Positions 12,396 through 23,900 of a stretch of DNA of 64,000 nucleotides are shown here, piece by piece (position 1 is the first letter of the stretch; each line of letters begins with the position of its first letter). Position numbers and translations under genes: made by a program. Origin of the DNA: Corella eumyota (Eukaryota > Chordata > Ascidiacea > Phlebobranchia > Corellidae); NCBI GenBank assembly GCA_963082875.1, contig OY720099.1, positions 19,387,066 through 19,451,065 of the forward strand. Reading direction: 5' to 3'. Under the pieces are notes generated by a model. That model was not told where the DNA came from. It made no database searches and worked only from the letters and a program-made list of their open reading frames with translations.

Positions 12396-12554
12396 TGGCA
12401 GGAATTGGAGGAATGGAAAATGGACGGAATCAATATAAGTCTTCTTTGCAACTAGCAAAGGGGATGTTAAGTTTTAAAAAACTCAGGACCCGAAGACAAT
12501 TTTGGAACGGATTTGATCATTTTACAAACTTGAATAACTCAGGACCTTAGGATG

Positions 12555-13290
12555 AGGTCTGTAGGGTTGTAGGTTTTCACGTGCCTATTTTTTTCTATGT
12601 ACTGCATAATCAAAGCGCTTTAAAATTTTCACGGGTTAAAAGTTTGTAGTATCATGTGTCTGCTTTTTTATTTTATTTATGACTGGTTAAAAACTCATAA
12701 ATTTGCGCATTAAAATTTGTATAGTTGACACAGTCCCAAGTGTGTTTAGGTTTCTGTGTGATCATAATTATATTAAACGGGACTGTTTAATGGGTTTTTA
12801 GATGTTTTGGCGCAAGTAATATATAGAGAATATAGAATAGGTTTTTATAAAACTAGGCCTATGTGTGTGTTATGTGTATTTTATGCAAAAGAAGAAACCA
12901 AAAAATAGTCTCGGGCCTCACTTCAATAAAAAAAGTCTCAGGACCTCATTCAACAAAAGGTGGGCTATAGAGCTTCAGGTCTGTAGGGTTGTAGGTTTTC
13001 ACGTGCCTGTTTTTTTATGTACTGCATAATCAAAGCGCTTAAAAGATTTTCACGGGTTAAAAGTTTGTAATATCACGGTCTACTTTTTATTTTTATGACT
13101 GGTAAACAACTCATAATTTTGCGCAATTAGAAGTAGTATAGTTGACACAGTCCCAAGTGTGTTTAGGTTGATGTGTGTTCATAATTATATTAAATGGGAC
13201 TGTTTAATGGGTTTTTAGATGTTTTGGCGCAAGTAATATATAGAACAAGTTTATTTAGAAACTAGGCCTATGTGTGGATATCTATATTTA
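12555..13290 (+). repeat. two-copy tandem duplication, about 422 bp unit
   Basis: AGGTCTGTAGGGTTGTAGG starts at 12555 and again at 12977. Both copies continue through CACGTGCC, GTACTGCATAATCAAAGCGC, GACACAGTCCCAAGTGTG and GGCCTATGTGTG with modest divergence. Short CTCAGGACC-type motifs flank the copies. Confidence 0.88.
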
Positions 13291-13354
13291 AGTGTGTATT
13301 TTATGCAATTTACTGTATTTTATTCACCTTATGTTCTATTTATGCTATACTTAA

Positions 13355-13495
13355 GTATGTGGGTGGATGGGTTCCAAATTTAAATATTATATGTATTCGT
13401 GGGAGGTTCCCAAACTTAAATATTTCTATGTGTGGGTGTTACCCAAACTTAAATATTATATGTATTCGTTGGAGGTTCCCAAAATAACATAGGCA
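13355..13495 (+). repeat. short tandem repeat, about 40 bp unit, four copies
   Basis: Imperfect copies of GGTTCCCAAACTTAAATATT with ATGTATTCGTGGGA spacers. It follows the 422 bp duplication directly. The frame open through it is an artefact of the repeat. Confidence 0.75.
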
Positions 13496-13539
13496 GAAAA
13501 CATAAGAATTAGCAACATACTAACACTTTCATCTGTTTT

Positions 13540-14010
13540 TTGCAGGCGTTTCTTATTTTCCTCTAACTTTTAAAACCCTTTATTTTTTGCAGGCGTTTCT
13601 TAATTTTCTAATTTCTTTATTTTTTGCAAGCGTTCCTTTTTCTGGATTTTTAAATCCATTTAACCACTAAGCCTATTCTTTTTCCAGGGGCATTTTAAAT
13701 AAAATGTATTGTTAGACAGTGGCCTTTTTACCTAAACATACTTATAAGAATTTTTTTACAGGGGCGTTTTAACTGTTGAATTTTATTTACAGGGGCATTA
13801 CTAACCAAATTATATTTTTTTTCAGGGGTCTTTAAAAACTAAAACCAAACTAACCATTTTTTGCAGGCTATTCTTTTTTCTTTTTACCTTTAAACCTATT
13901 ATTTACCTCCACAGGGGCCTCTTAAACCATTCATTTTATTTTTTTACAGGGGCCTTTAAAAACTAAAACCAAACTAACCCTTTTTTACAGACTTTTTTTC
14001 AGGTTAGATT
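13540..14010 (+). repeat. degenerate tandem array of T-rich tract plus CAGG motifs
   Basis: About a dozen segments end in TTTTTTGCAGG or TTTTTACAGGGGC, separated by 25-60 bp; a block CTTTAAAAACTAAAACCAAAC occurs near 13830 and again near 13950. Each unit looks like a 3' splice site (pyrimidine tract + CAG/G) but no exon follows. Confidence 0.7.
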
Positions 14011-14265
14011 ACCAAAAACAAATTTAAACATTCTGTTTTTTTTATTTTTAGATGCTGGTTGAATATTTCGGAGATCTCGTCGATTTGTTTTTGGCCAATT
14101 TTAATTTGTTCTTTATTTTTAGAGTTCCTGTTAAAAGAAAACTTCAATCTAACATTTTTTAGTTTTCTTGCAGGGTAGATTACCATAAACAAATACTAAC
14201 TTTGTTCTTTATTTTTAGTATCTGGTTGACAATTGAACAACGATCTGGTCGACAAGGATGGGATA
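13996..14265 (+). repeat. two-copy tandem duplication, about 170 bp unit
   Basis: GCAGG(T/G)TAGATTACCA(A/T)AAAC followed by TTTATTTTTAGATGCTGGTTGA-like sequence appears at about 13999 and 14171. Confidence 0.7.
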
Positions 14266-14624
14266 TCTAAGCCTTTTTTACCATTCAACATATTTGTTTA
14301 TTTTAAACAAAAATTGTTTTAGTTGTATTGCCAACTTAATGTTAGTGTATGTGGCATGTGTATTTATATTTATCAATATTTTTCAATGTTCATTAATATT
14401 TTTTCTTTCGTTTTCATAATTATAACAATTAATCGTTTTTATGTTACTCATTACACTAAGTAATTAAATTTATATAAAATAAGAAACTTATTTTTTTGTC
14501 TTTTATCGTACATCGTATATTTTTTATTTCTAAATTTCTTTGTGTAGTTTCTTGCAACAATTAATAAACATGTAGAAAAATTGTTTTAATTTAATCCTAT
14601 TTAACTTAGTCATACTTTGTCAAA

Positions 14625-15845
14625 ATGTTCCACATTGCGGCAACTTTGTCCCATAACATAAAAAGTAACTTAAATTTTGTCCCATACCATAAAAAATAAC
14701 TTAAATTTTGTCCCATACCATAAAAAATAACTTCGAAACTTTGTCCTGTAACATAAAAAATAACTTGAAACTTTGTCCCGTAACATGAAAATTAACTTAA
14801 ATTTTGTCCCATAACATGAAAATTAACTTGAAACTTGTCCCATAACATAAAAAAGTTACTTAAATTTTGTCCCATAACCTTAAAAATAACTCTTTTGTCC
14901 CATACCATGGAAAATAATTTAAACTTTGTCCCATAACATAAAAATTACTTTGAACTTTGTCCCATAACATAAAAAGTAATTTAAATTTTGTCCCGTAACA
15001 TAAAAAAGTAACTTAAATTTTGTCCCATAACATGAAAAATAACTTGAAACTTGTCCCATAACATAAAAAAGTTAAATTTTGTCCCATAACCTTAAAAATA
15101 ACTCTTTTGTCCCATAACATGGAAAATAATTTAAACTTTGTCCCATAACATAAAAATTACTTTGAACTTTGTCCCATAACATAAAAAGTAATTTAAATTT
15201 TGTCCCGTAACATGAAAAAGTAACTTAAATTTTGTCCCATAACCTTAAAAATAACTCTTTTGTCCCATAACATGGAAAATAATTTAAACTTTGTCCCATA
15301 ACATAAAAATTACTTTGAACTTTGTCCCATAACATAAAAAGTAATTTTAATTTTGTCCCATAACATAAAAAAGTAACTTAAATTTTGTCCCATAACCTAA
15401 AAAATAACTCTTTTGTCCCATAACATGGAAAATAATTTAAAACTTTGTCCCATAACATAAAAAATACTTTGAACTTTGTCCCATAACATAAAAAGTAACT
15501 TAAATTTTGTCCCGTAACATAAAAAAGTAACTTAAATTTTGTCCCATAACCTAAAAAATAACTCTTTTGTCCCATAACATGGAAAATAATTTAAACTTTG
15601 TCCCATAACATAAAAAATACTTTGAACTTTGTCCCATAACATAAAAAGTAACTTAAATTTTGTCCCGTAACATAAAAAAATAACTTAAATTTTGTCCCGT
15701 AACATAAAAAAGTAACTTAAATTTTGTCCCATAACATAAAAGATACCTTAAATTTTGTCCCGTAACATAAAAAAGTAACTTAAATTTTGTCCCATTACAT
15801 AGAAAATAATTCTTTTGTCCCATAACATGGAAAATAACTTGAACT
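14625..15845 (+). repeat. minisatellite, 31-32 bp unit, about 38 copies, with higher-order repeats
   Basis: The monomer is TTTGTCCCATAACATAAAAA followed by GTAACTTAAA. Variants carry GTCCCGTAAC, ATGGAAAATAATT, CCTTAAAAATAAC and a short CTCTTTTGTCCC form. The CTCTTTTGTCCC variant recurs at about 14890, 15102, 15255, 15408 and 15562, i.e. a 153 bp spacing for the last four, so groups of five monomers were amplified together. No transcript or gene evidence. Confidence 0.95.
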
Positions 15846-17294
15846 TACAGCATCTCGACATAGTTTTAATTTTTCCTTTTAATTAAGCATAATATATATA
15901 CTATGTCATAAACCAAAATACCATGCCTAATTTAAAATATCATAGTTATGTCCCAATGTCATGCTGAGTATATCGAAATTTGGAACTTGGGTATAAAAAA
16001 ACAGTTAATTAAACCAAATTCTTGAACTTATATAATAAAACTGTAATCTATTATGCTATATTTACACAAATGTCAAAATTCTATGGTAGCATAAGTGCAA
16101 ATAAGTAATTGTTTAATTAACCAATTCCAGGGTTAATAAAAGTTTACAGGCAAATTTTTAAGCAGTTTAAACTGTTGCTTTTGTGAAAGCTATGAAGTAT
16201 CATAAGTGCATTTAGGTAAGGCAATTAACATAAAAAATTTTTGTCATTTTAAAGCATTCAAAAAATCCAAAAAAATAAAAGGTTAGAAAACGTTTATGTA
16301 GAAAGTATAAGATAAAACAAAAGTCAATAAAAAAGGGACCTAAAAAATGGTTCAAGAACGAATTTATAGGTAATAGTTGGAGTATATTGTGAAAAAAATA
16401 AAAATTTATGTTTTGAATTTTTTTGTTAAGAAATTTTAAATATTTTTAAATGTAAACCAAATTCCAATGAACCATATACATTTTATTTTTCGTTTATCCT
16501 CGACATACTTTAGTTCTATAATTTTGTAATAAACATAAATATTAACTTCTTAAACAAAGCTATCATACTTGTATTGTATATATAAAAAATTAAACTTATC
16601 AAAAATGATAAAAAAAAGGTTTTTTATGTTTTTGAAGTTTTTTAAATTGTTGTGACGTCACAAAAGTCGCGATAGTTTTCGAAATCTCATGAGTTAGGGT
16701 TTGAGCTTGATTAGGGTTACGAAAACCAGGGTTAGAGTTTCTAATCAAAAATAAAAAGAGTACACAGAAAATCGTTCCAGAATAACAAATGAGGAAAACG
16801 CGGAGTTCGGAGTGAAAGCGGTGACCGATATGCTTGGTCGGCTATAAGTTGAATGAAAGTTGACTTCCATAATGGTTGATATTTTTAAAAGTGGTTCGGG
16901 TCGCATAACTGTCCTTGTTATTCTGATAATGGTGCTATGGTTAGATGGTTCCGCTTAAGAATGTAATGTAGTTTATTTCTTATTTTGTCATTTGTCTGCC
17001 AGTCTGGTTAAACTTTTAGATCAATGACGTGTCTGACGGTCGTTTTTTTATTTGGGCATCATCAATAGAATAGCTTAAGTTATGAGTCCGATTCTCACTA
17101 AAGTCGTAGCGTAAATAACTTAAAATACTAGAAACATTACTTAATTTTACCTAGCTTTAAAATAAAATAGGTTTAAGATCAGGTTATATCTATCAGATCA
17201 CAGAACATCACTAGTTTTAGTAGTTTAAAGGTTTTTTAAATATGTATTTTTAATTACAGGATTCTTTTTTTAAATAATTGGGTCAAATTTCAAA
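15846..17294. other. intergenic AT-rich region, promoter side of the next gene
   Basis: No gene recognised. A palindromic CRE-like TGACGTCA lies at 16653-16660. Three TTAGGG/GGGTTA motifs occur within about 50 bp at 16693-16735. The sequence just before the next start codon has an acceptor-like TTTTTAATTACAG at about 17260. Confidence 0.4.
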
Positions 17295-17666
17295 ATGAAT
17301 GCCTGCAGGATTTTATTAAAATCTAACATCGGAAGATCTTCTTTGTCTTCTCGTGTGTTACTTAACTCGAGAAGTGGAAAATCACAAACAAGCGTAGTTC
17401 CTAAGCGATTGTTTATTTCAAGTGCTGAAACTGGAGGAATTAAAACCATTAAACCTGCACTTAGATTTGGAATGAATTGGAAGGCACCTGCTGCAATTGG
17501 ATTCGTCAGCAGCTTTGTTATCTCGTACCAGTTGTTCGTAAACAGATACGATGTCGGAAAGTTTTTGGATACGGATTTGAATGTCGGAGCCGGTGCTTTG
17601 CTTTACCTGATGGCGGTTGGAATTCCGTGCGGAGTGGTTTTATTTTGCTCCACGTTGCCGTTTTAA
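17295..17666 (+). CDS. small mitochondrial-type membrane protein, unrecognised
   Basis: Single-exon frame of 123 residues. The N-terminal ~45 residues are rich in Arg, Ser and Leu and lack acidic residues (MNACRILLKSNIGRSSLSSR), which looks like a mitochondrial targeting peptide. Two hydrophobic segments follow, about residues 66-82 (APAAIGFVSSFVISYQLF) and 98-121 (GAGALLYLMAVGIPCGVVLF). That layout would fit a small inner-membrane subunit or assembly factor, but I do not recognise the family. An acceptor-like sequence (TTAATTACAG) lies 35 bases upstream with no obvious first exon, which in Ciona can mark spliced-leader trans-splicing. The next gene starts 264 bp downstream on the same strand. 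Confidence 0.7.
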   Translation: MNACRILLKSNIGRSSLSSRVLLNSRSGKSQTSVVPKRLFISSAETGGIKTIKPALRFGMNWKAPAAIGFVSSFVISYQLFVNRYDVGKFLDTDLNVGAGALLYLMAVGIPCGVVLFCSTLPF

Positions 17667-17929
17667 TTTAGACAATAATTGTGCTGATATTTTCTATTGT
17701 TCAAAAAAATTATTCTTTATTTATATTCAAAATGGTTGGGTTTAGTTGAAATTTTAAACTGTAAATTCATAATTCATTTATCTCAAAAAAATAGTTCAAT
17801 ATTTAAAATTTTTTTCATTTTGTGGTTTATTTGTTAGCTTATTCAGATGCCTAGATGATTGAATACATGTTAGTTTAATTAATAATCTGGTAACTTAAAT
17901 TTGGTCAAAGAATTTTAAAAATTTCTGTG

Positions 17930-20900
17930 ATGGAGGAAAACAATCTTGAGGTTGAAGAAGAGAGTGAATCAAGTTCATCGGAGGACAAAGAAGACTTTTC
18001 CGATAATGTGTCGAGTGTTGAAAGTTTTGACAACTCTGTGAGTGATGTTGTTGATGTTCCTCATGAAGTTGCATCTGGTCACCGCATCCTAAAAGAAATT
18101 ATTAAACAGAACAAGTAAGATTAACTACTCTAAAATAGATTGTCTTAACAATTTTATTTACCTATTATTTTAGTTACTCTACAATAAACAATATAACCTT
18201 TTTTTGGTGTCACAATTGTTTATCTATAAATTACCAGATCTGATTTGTTTTACTGTAACCTTTCATGTATTTATTATTTTAGTTACAAGAAAATGACAAA
18301 ATAAACAAAATAAGCTTGTTTTTCTTTGTTTACAATTTTTTAACTAAATCAAATTGCAGATCAATTTGTTGGCCATTCATGGACAAAGTGGATGTGAAAG
18401 GTCTTCAACTGTGGGACTATCCTGAAAAAGTAAAAGAACCGATGTGGTTGAACAAAATCAAAGAAAAGTTTGCCGATCATATTTACAACACTTTTGCGGA
18501 ATTTGCGAAAGATTTTCGTTTAATGGTTGAAAACTGCTACAGGTATGTAAGTGTAAGTAAAGTAAGTAAAATAATTAATCTTTTTTTTTCTTCAGTAAAT
18601 TTTTTTTTTTTAGATATAATTCAACTGATCATCCTATTTCAAAAAAGGCAAAACGTCTTGAAAAGTTTTTTGAAGGAAAGCTGGCTTTGCTATCAAGGTG
18701 AACATTACAACATAATTATTCTACTTTGTCGATATTAGTTTAATATTAAAATAATCAATTTGTGCAGGGATATTAGAGAATCTTGTACTCTTGCTATAAC
18801 TTCGAACAGAAGATTTGCAACTCCAGATGATGAAATTGCTACCTCGAGGTAAGTTAAACATTATTCACGCCAAAAACAGATTCAACTATTAACACAAAAA
18901 AATAAGTTCAATTTTTTAAAATGATATTTTAAATAAATTATGTTATATATTATGCAGAGGACATTTTAAAACAACTGTATAGCTTTATTTTTAATTTTTA
19001 TTCTTTGCTTCAGGTCTGGAAGAATTAGCACTAATTCGTTTTATGGAGGTAGAGATTATGAGTCCGGGTTCGATTCCCAGGCTCGTCTGGTATATGATTT
19101 TGTGCGATGTGAGGAACTAGCAGTTGTTGAAGATGAAAGACAATCGAGCTACAGAGAGAAACGACAGCAACAAACTCTTTACCAACAAATTGCAGCTGTT
19201 TTTATTGATTCTTTAGAATCTAAAGCAGAAACCAAGCTGGTTAAAACTTGCCCTTATCTTCCTGAAATAGGTAAGTTGTTTGAGTTCTTTGTTTAGATTA
19301 TTTATCCTCGATATGTGTCAATTTAACAACCTAAACCTAGGGTGGCGATTGCCTATGTATTTTATTTAACAGGTCTGCAACATGAGAGCAGTGGTAATTA
19401 AACTCAGGGGCTCATGTAGTAATGCTTGGTGCCTTCACTAAATTTCCCATGCCCCTAGTTTTATAAAAAACACAAGTTTATGTTTATTATTTTATGTTTT
19501 AGCTTTATTCTTGCACATCAACCAAGGGTTATTACGTCTTCCTGACCTTGCCATGTACAATCTTGAAATGTCTTTGTTAATCCCGCAAGATTCTCTTTAC
19601 CTAGCTAAAATAATGACTTCTTTTTTGTGTTCTTACTACGAGAAAAGTATGATAAGTCAGCGGCCACCAATGCGTTTTAAGTAAGTTAAAATAAATTTAT
19701 CTGTGTTTTCATACATATTTTTGATATTAAGCTTAATTATACATAGATTGCCTAATTTTTAAAGTTTAGTTTTGTTAAAAATGATTTATTTATAATTTGC
19801 ATCTTGTAGAACTTGGGAGAATAGACTAAGAAGTCGCGTCACAAAATGGTTTGACACTGCGTCAAAACAACAATCCTATGAAGTAGCTGCCGATAAACTT
19901 TTTATCAATCTTGAGTTTTTTCGTGAAATGAAATGGAGAAATCCTTTTGTTATTGAGAACTCGAATGAATTGAAATCTTTCACTGATCTTTCCTATTTTG
20001 AGAAAGCTCTTATTTTAAAGGTAAACAATTTTTATTGGTATAAAGTGGTCCCAAACTGTTTAAGTTGCAAATAATCAATGTGATAAACAAGGCTTTCAAA
20101 AATATTTAAAAAGTTAATGCAAAGAATTATTAAATACGGCCTTAATGTTTTCATTAATTAAAATTTTTTTAGTGGGTTGTTAAAAAATCACTCTAGTAGG
20201 ATATGATTAAAATCGTGTAAATATTTTTTGTAAGACTTTAAATAAATGTATATAATGTTTTTGTTACAGGCACTGTGTGGTTATTCTTCATCTCTTCAAA
20301 GCATTCAAAATAATATTGCTGCTCTACCCTGTGAAGAGGTGAAGCTTTAATAATATAATCATTATTTAACACTTAAGTTTGTGTATTAAAATTGGCTGTT
20401 GTTTACAATTAAACTGGCAGCGTGGTGTAGTGGTAAGAACACTTGTTACATCACTATTAGGTTGTGGGTTCAATCCCCACTGCTCTCATGCTGTAGCGCC
20501 CTTGAGTAAAGCGCTATAATTGGTATGAACTCATGCTGAGCCAGCACTTAATCAGCAGCATAATTATCGGACAATTATAATGTATAATATCTCAAACTGC
20601 CACAGGCAACTTGAGACTGGGTCGAAGTAAATTATGTTACCCTATGTTTAGGTCGCGCATTTGACCTTTCCACATCGAGGATAAAGGTATATACAAAAAA
20701 AAAAATTAGCTAAAAGCTTTTCTTTTTTTGCAGTCCAGACCCATGACGCTTGGTGTTGATATTTTTGGCAACATGTACATTTATTTTCCTCAATTTTGTG
20801 GCAATGATGTGAGAGTCTATCGCCATCGGCAACATGCTGAATTACCAGAGTTTCTTGTACCTATACCTGACCTACCCCGACAAAAGGAAGTGAATGGAAA

Positions 20901-23900
20901 ACTGTTGAATGATGATTTGTATGTGGATAGCCCGCTAAGTGAAATAAAAGTCGACAATTCAAGTCCAAGCTGTAATTTTAATTCTGAAATTGCTGACCTA
21001 AAGTTAAAAGAAGAAAATGATTCAAATTCATGTAAGGATGAATCAGAAATTGAGTTAAACGCCAAGAAAACTTTAGACAATCTAGTTAATTGTGTTTCTA
21101 GTGAACAAGACATAGTTGTTGATGATTTTGAATCAACAAATTTGCAAACAAAATCTACAAGTGAACAACAATCTGACAAAACAGAAGAAATTTTCAAAGA
21201 GACTGAAGGAATGTTACCTAATGATTTAGATATTGTTGAAAACTCTGAAAAAATGTGTAGTGACAATACTGAAAACAACATTAAAAATGATACAGAAACC
21301 AATACCAATGAGCCTAAGTTAGATGTATCTTTAACAGAATCAAAAAATATTGAGAATACTGAGTTTAAAGATAAAGAATTATCTAAACCTTTAAATGTTG
21401 AACAAATCAAAAGTGAACCAGTATTACCTTCTACTGCACCTGATTTATTAGAAGAAAATAAATCTGATTTAGATGACAGTCAAATTTCAGTAGACAAAGT
21501 TGATTCTTGTTTAGATGAGGATGTTTTAACTAAGAAGTCAGTAGCCTCATCATCTTCAAGAAACACAAGGAGAAAAAAATCAGGAGTCAAAGATGAAGTG
21601 AAAAATTATTCTCCTTCCACTACTCCAAAGAAATCAAAGACTAAGTGAGTTTTAAATAAAAAATTTTAAAAAGGGATTTTAAATTAATAATAGGAACTAT
21701 CACCTTAGGAATTTAATTTTTTTTATGATTTATATGTTAAGGAAAACTTATATTTTGTATTATTTTAGGTGTACTCTGCCGGCAGAGAATTCACCCGTTC
21801 GAAGAAGTTTGCGAAAAAGAGCGGCCGTCAATTATTCAACAATGGTTGTTACTGGATCAAATGAAATGGACGAAGGTTTTCAAGAAAAAAGTGAAACTCC
21901 AAAGAAAAAACCAACAAGGAGTACTTCAAGAAAAAGAGCAAAAAAAGTCGTCGAACCAGAAGTAAATTTTTGAGCAAATTTAATTTTTTAAAGAGTTTTA
22001 CAAATGATTAGTAGTTTAAAAACTTGATTTTTAATTTAATTTTCTGCGCACTTTTTATCCCTATCTGACCTATGTTGTTTTATATATGATTTTAAGCTTA
22101 CAAGTTTTTTAATATTTGTTTTTTAATAATAGGAACCAGATGAAGAATATGGAAATGTAGATTTTGAGACGGTCTGTGACAGTGTTGAGACTTTAAAGAA
22201 ACTTGTAAAAGTCATTGAGGACCAAAAATCTGAAGCTGTCAAATTACACAAGGTAAAAAATACAACTAAAAATTTCAATTGGTAATATCATACAAAATCC
22301 AGAAAATGTTAAAATAGAAACAAAAATGAATTACAAAGTTTCTAAAAAAGTTTTTTATATTGTAAATTAACACGATCCTATACACTTAAAAAAAAATTTA
22401 ATTTTTTATCCCTAACAGTCAAAAGTTGTTAAAACTAACATCGCAAACTTATACGACCAACTACAATGGTTGGTGGGTGAGTTATCAGAATATGAAACCA
22501 AGTTGGAGAAAGCGAGGTTCGATGCCAAGCTCCGGCTAAAGAGGGAACACGATGAAATCCTCCACAATAACACAACTGGAAGAAGGATCAATAATAATGT
22601 GGATCCATGGGAGGGGGAACAACTGAGCAAGGTGATTTTTAACTGTTTATAACACATTTATTAAGAATACCTTTATTTTACCAAACTATTTACCAAACTA
22701 AATTAAGCCTGTTCTAGGATTAACTATTTTTGACTTAATCATATTTTAATAAAGGGGCACCAATGTGGTTACCCTTGTTTACACTAAGTTGTAAAACGCT
22801 ATCCTAAATGACCTTAAAAAATTGTGTAATTTTATTTTATGTAACAATAAGTTAAAGTAAATATTTAACATGTTTTTATACAAAGCATTTTTTGAAAAAT
22901 ATTTTAGAATTCAATTCCGATCTTGGATGCTACATCCTCTTCCACTCCATCATCTTCCACTTACCATCCCACTCCTCCAACATCTATCTATGCTGAGGAG
23001 GAAAGCGAAGAGAGTGAGCCAGAGGTCAGGAGGACAAAAAGGAAGCCGAAGAGGTATGAAGAAGATGAGGATTTTGTTGTGGAGTCCTCCGAGGACAATT
23101 CACCGCTTCCTTATCATGTTGGGCAGTTTTTATATGATGAATTTGATGAGGGTAAGTCTAATTAATTTTGGAAAAAAAATAAAAAAATTTTTTTTTTTGA
23201 ATTTTTAAGTTTTTTTTAAATTTTTAAAAATTTTTCCAGTTCGAATAAAATTGGTCCCAGCTGCTCTGGAGGAGCTTTATTCCATCCTCCAAAACAACTC
23301 CACTGATCTCCACAAAATGTTGGGTCAGGATCACGGAACCAAAGATGAGGAGAAGGGGGTCGTCGGAGAAAGGAGGACAAGGCAGAAGAGCAAAAAGGAA
23401 AACAGGGTACTAAAGACAAAAAAATATACAATTTTTGCGTCTTTTTAAATTAAAAAGCAGGGTTCTTTTTTCTGATTTTGTTAACATTTATTTACTTTAT
23501 GTATTTTGGGTTTAGGTTTTTCGCAAAGTTCTTTATTTTTCTGCCAAAAACGTGACCCAACACCCTTCTCTATTACCTCTTCTAAGAAGCGATCAATCAG
23601 AAATCTCGGAAATTGTTGACCGCGTGTTGGCGCAAGAGGCCGTGGCAAGACTAGAGCGAAAGGCTGCGAGGCAAGAGGAGCTTAAACGAAAGCGAGAGGC
23701 TCGTTTGGAAGCTCAACTGGAAGCTAAGAAGGCTAGAACAGCTGAAAGACTATCTAACAGACGGCGTAGGAACGTAGTCGATTATGTAACTAGTAATAAT
23801 GGAAAATCATCCTGGGAACCCCCAGCAAGCAGCACTAAAGCAGAGAATGTTATGGTCCGATACAAAAACGGTAAGATCGGTCAAGCTATCCGCTTTTCTG

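Noticed and set aside
13272-13487. Plus-strand open frame of 71 codons
   Set aside because: Runs through a short tandem repeat and shows the repeat period in its peptide; no splice or start context.
15378-15575. Minus-strand open frame of 65 codons
   Set aside because: Entirely inside the minisatellite; the peptide is just the translated repeat (GQK/GTK periodicity).
20417-20490. tRNA gene
   Set aside because: Box A/B are present, but this is the head of a SINE repeated through the window with a conserved non-tRNA body and A-rich tail.
20817-21410. 197-codon minus-strand frame
   Set aside because: Shadow of the acidic, Ser/Glu-rich exon 9 of the BRD10-like gene on the opposite strand.
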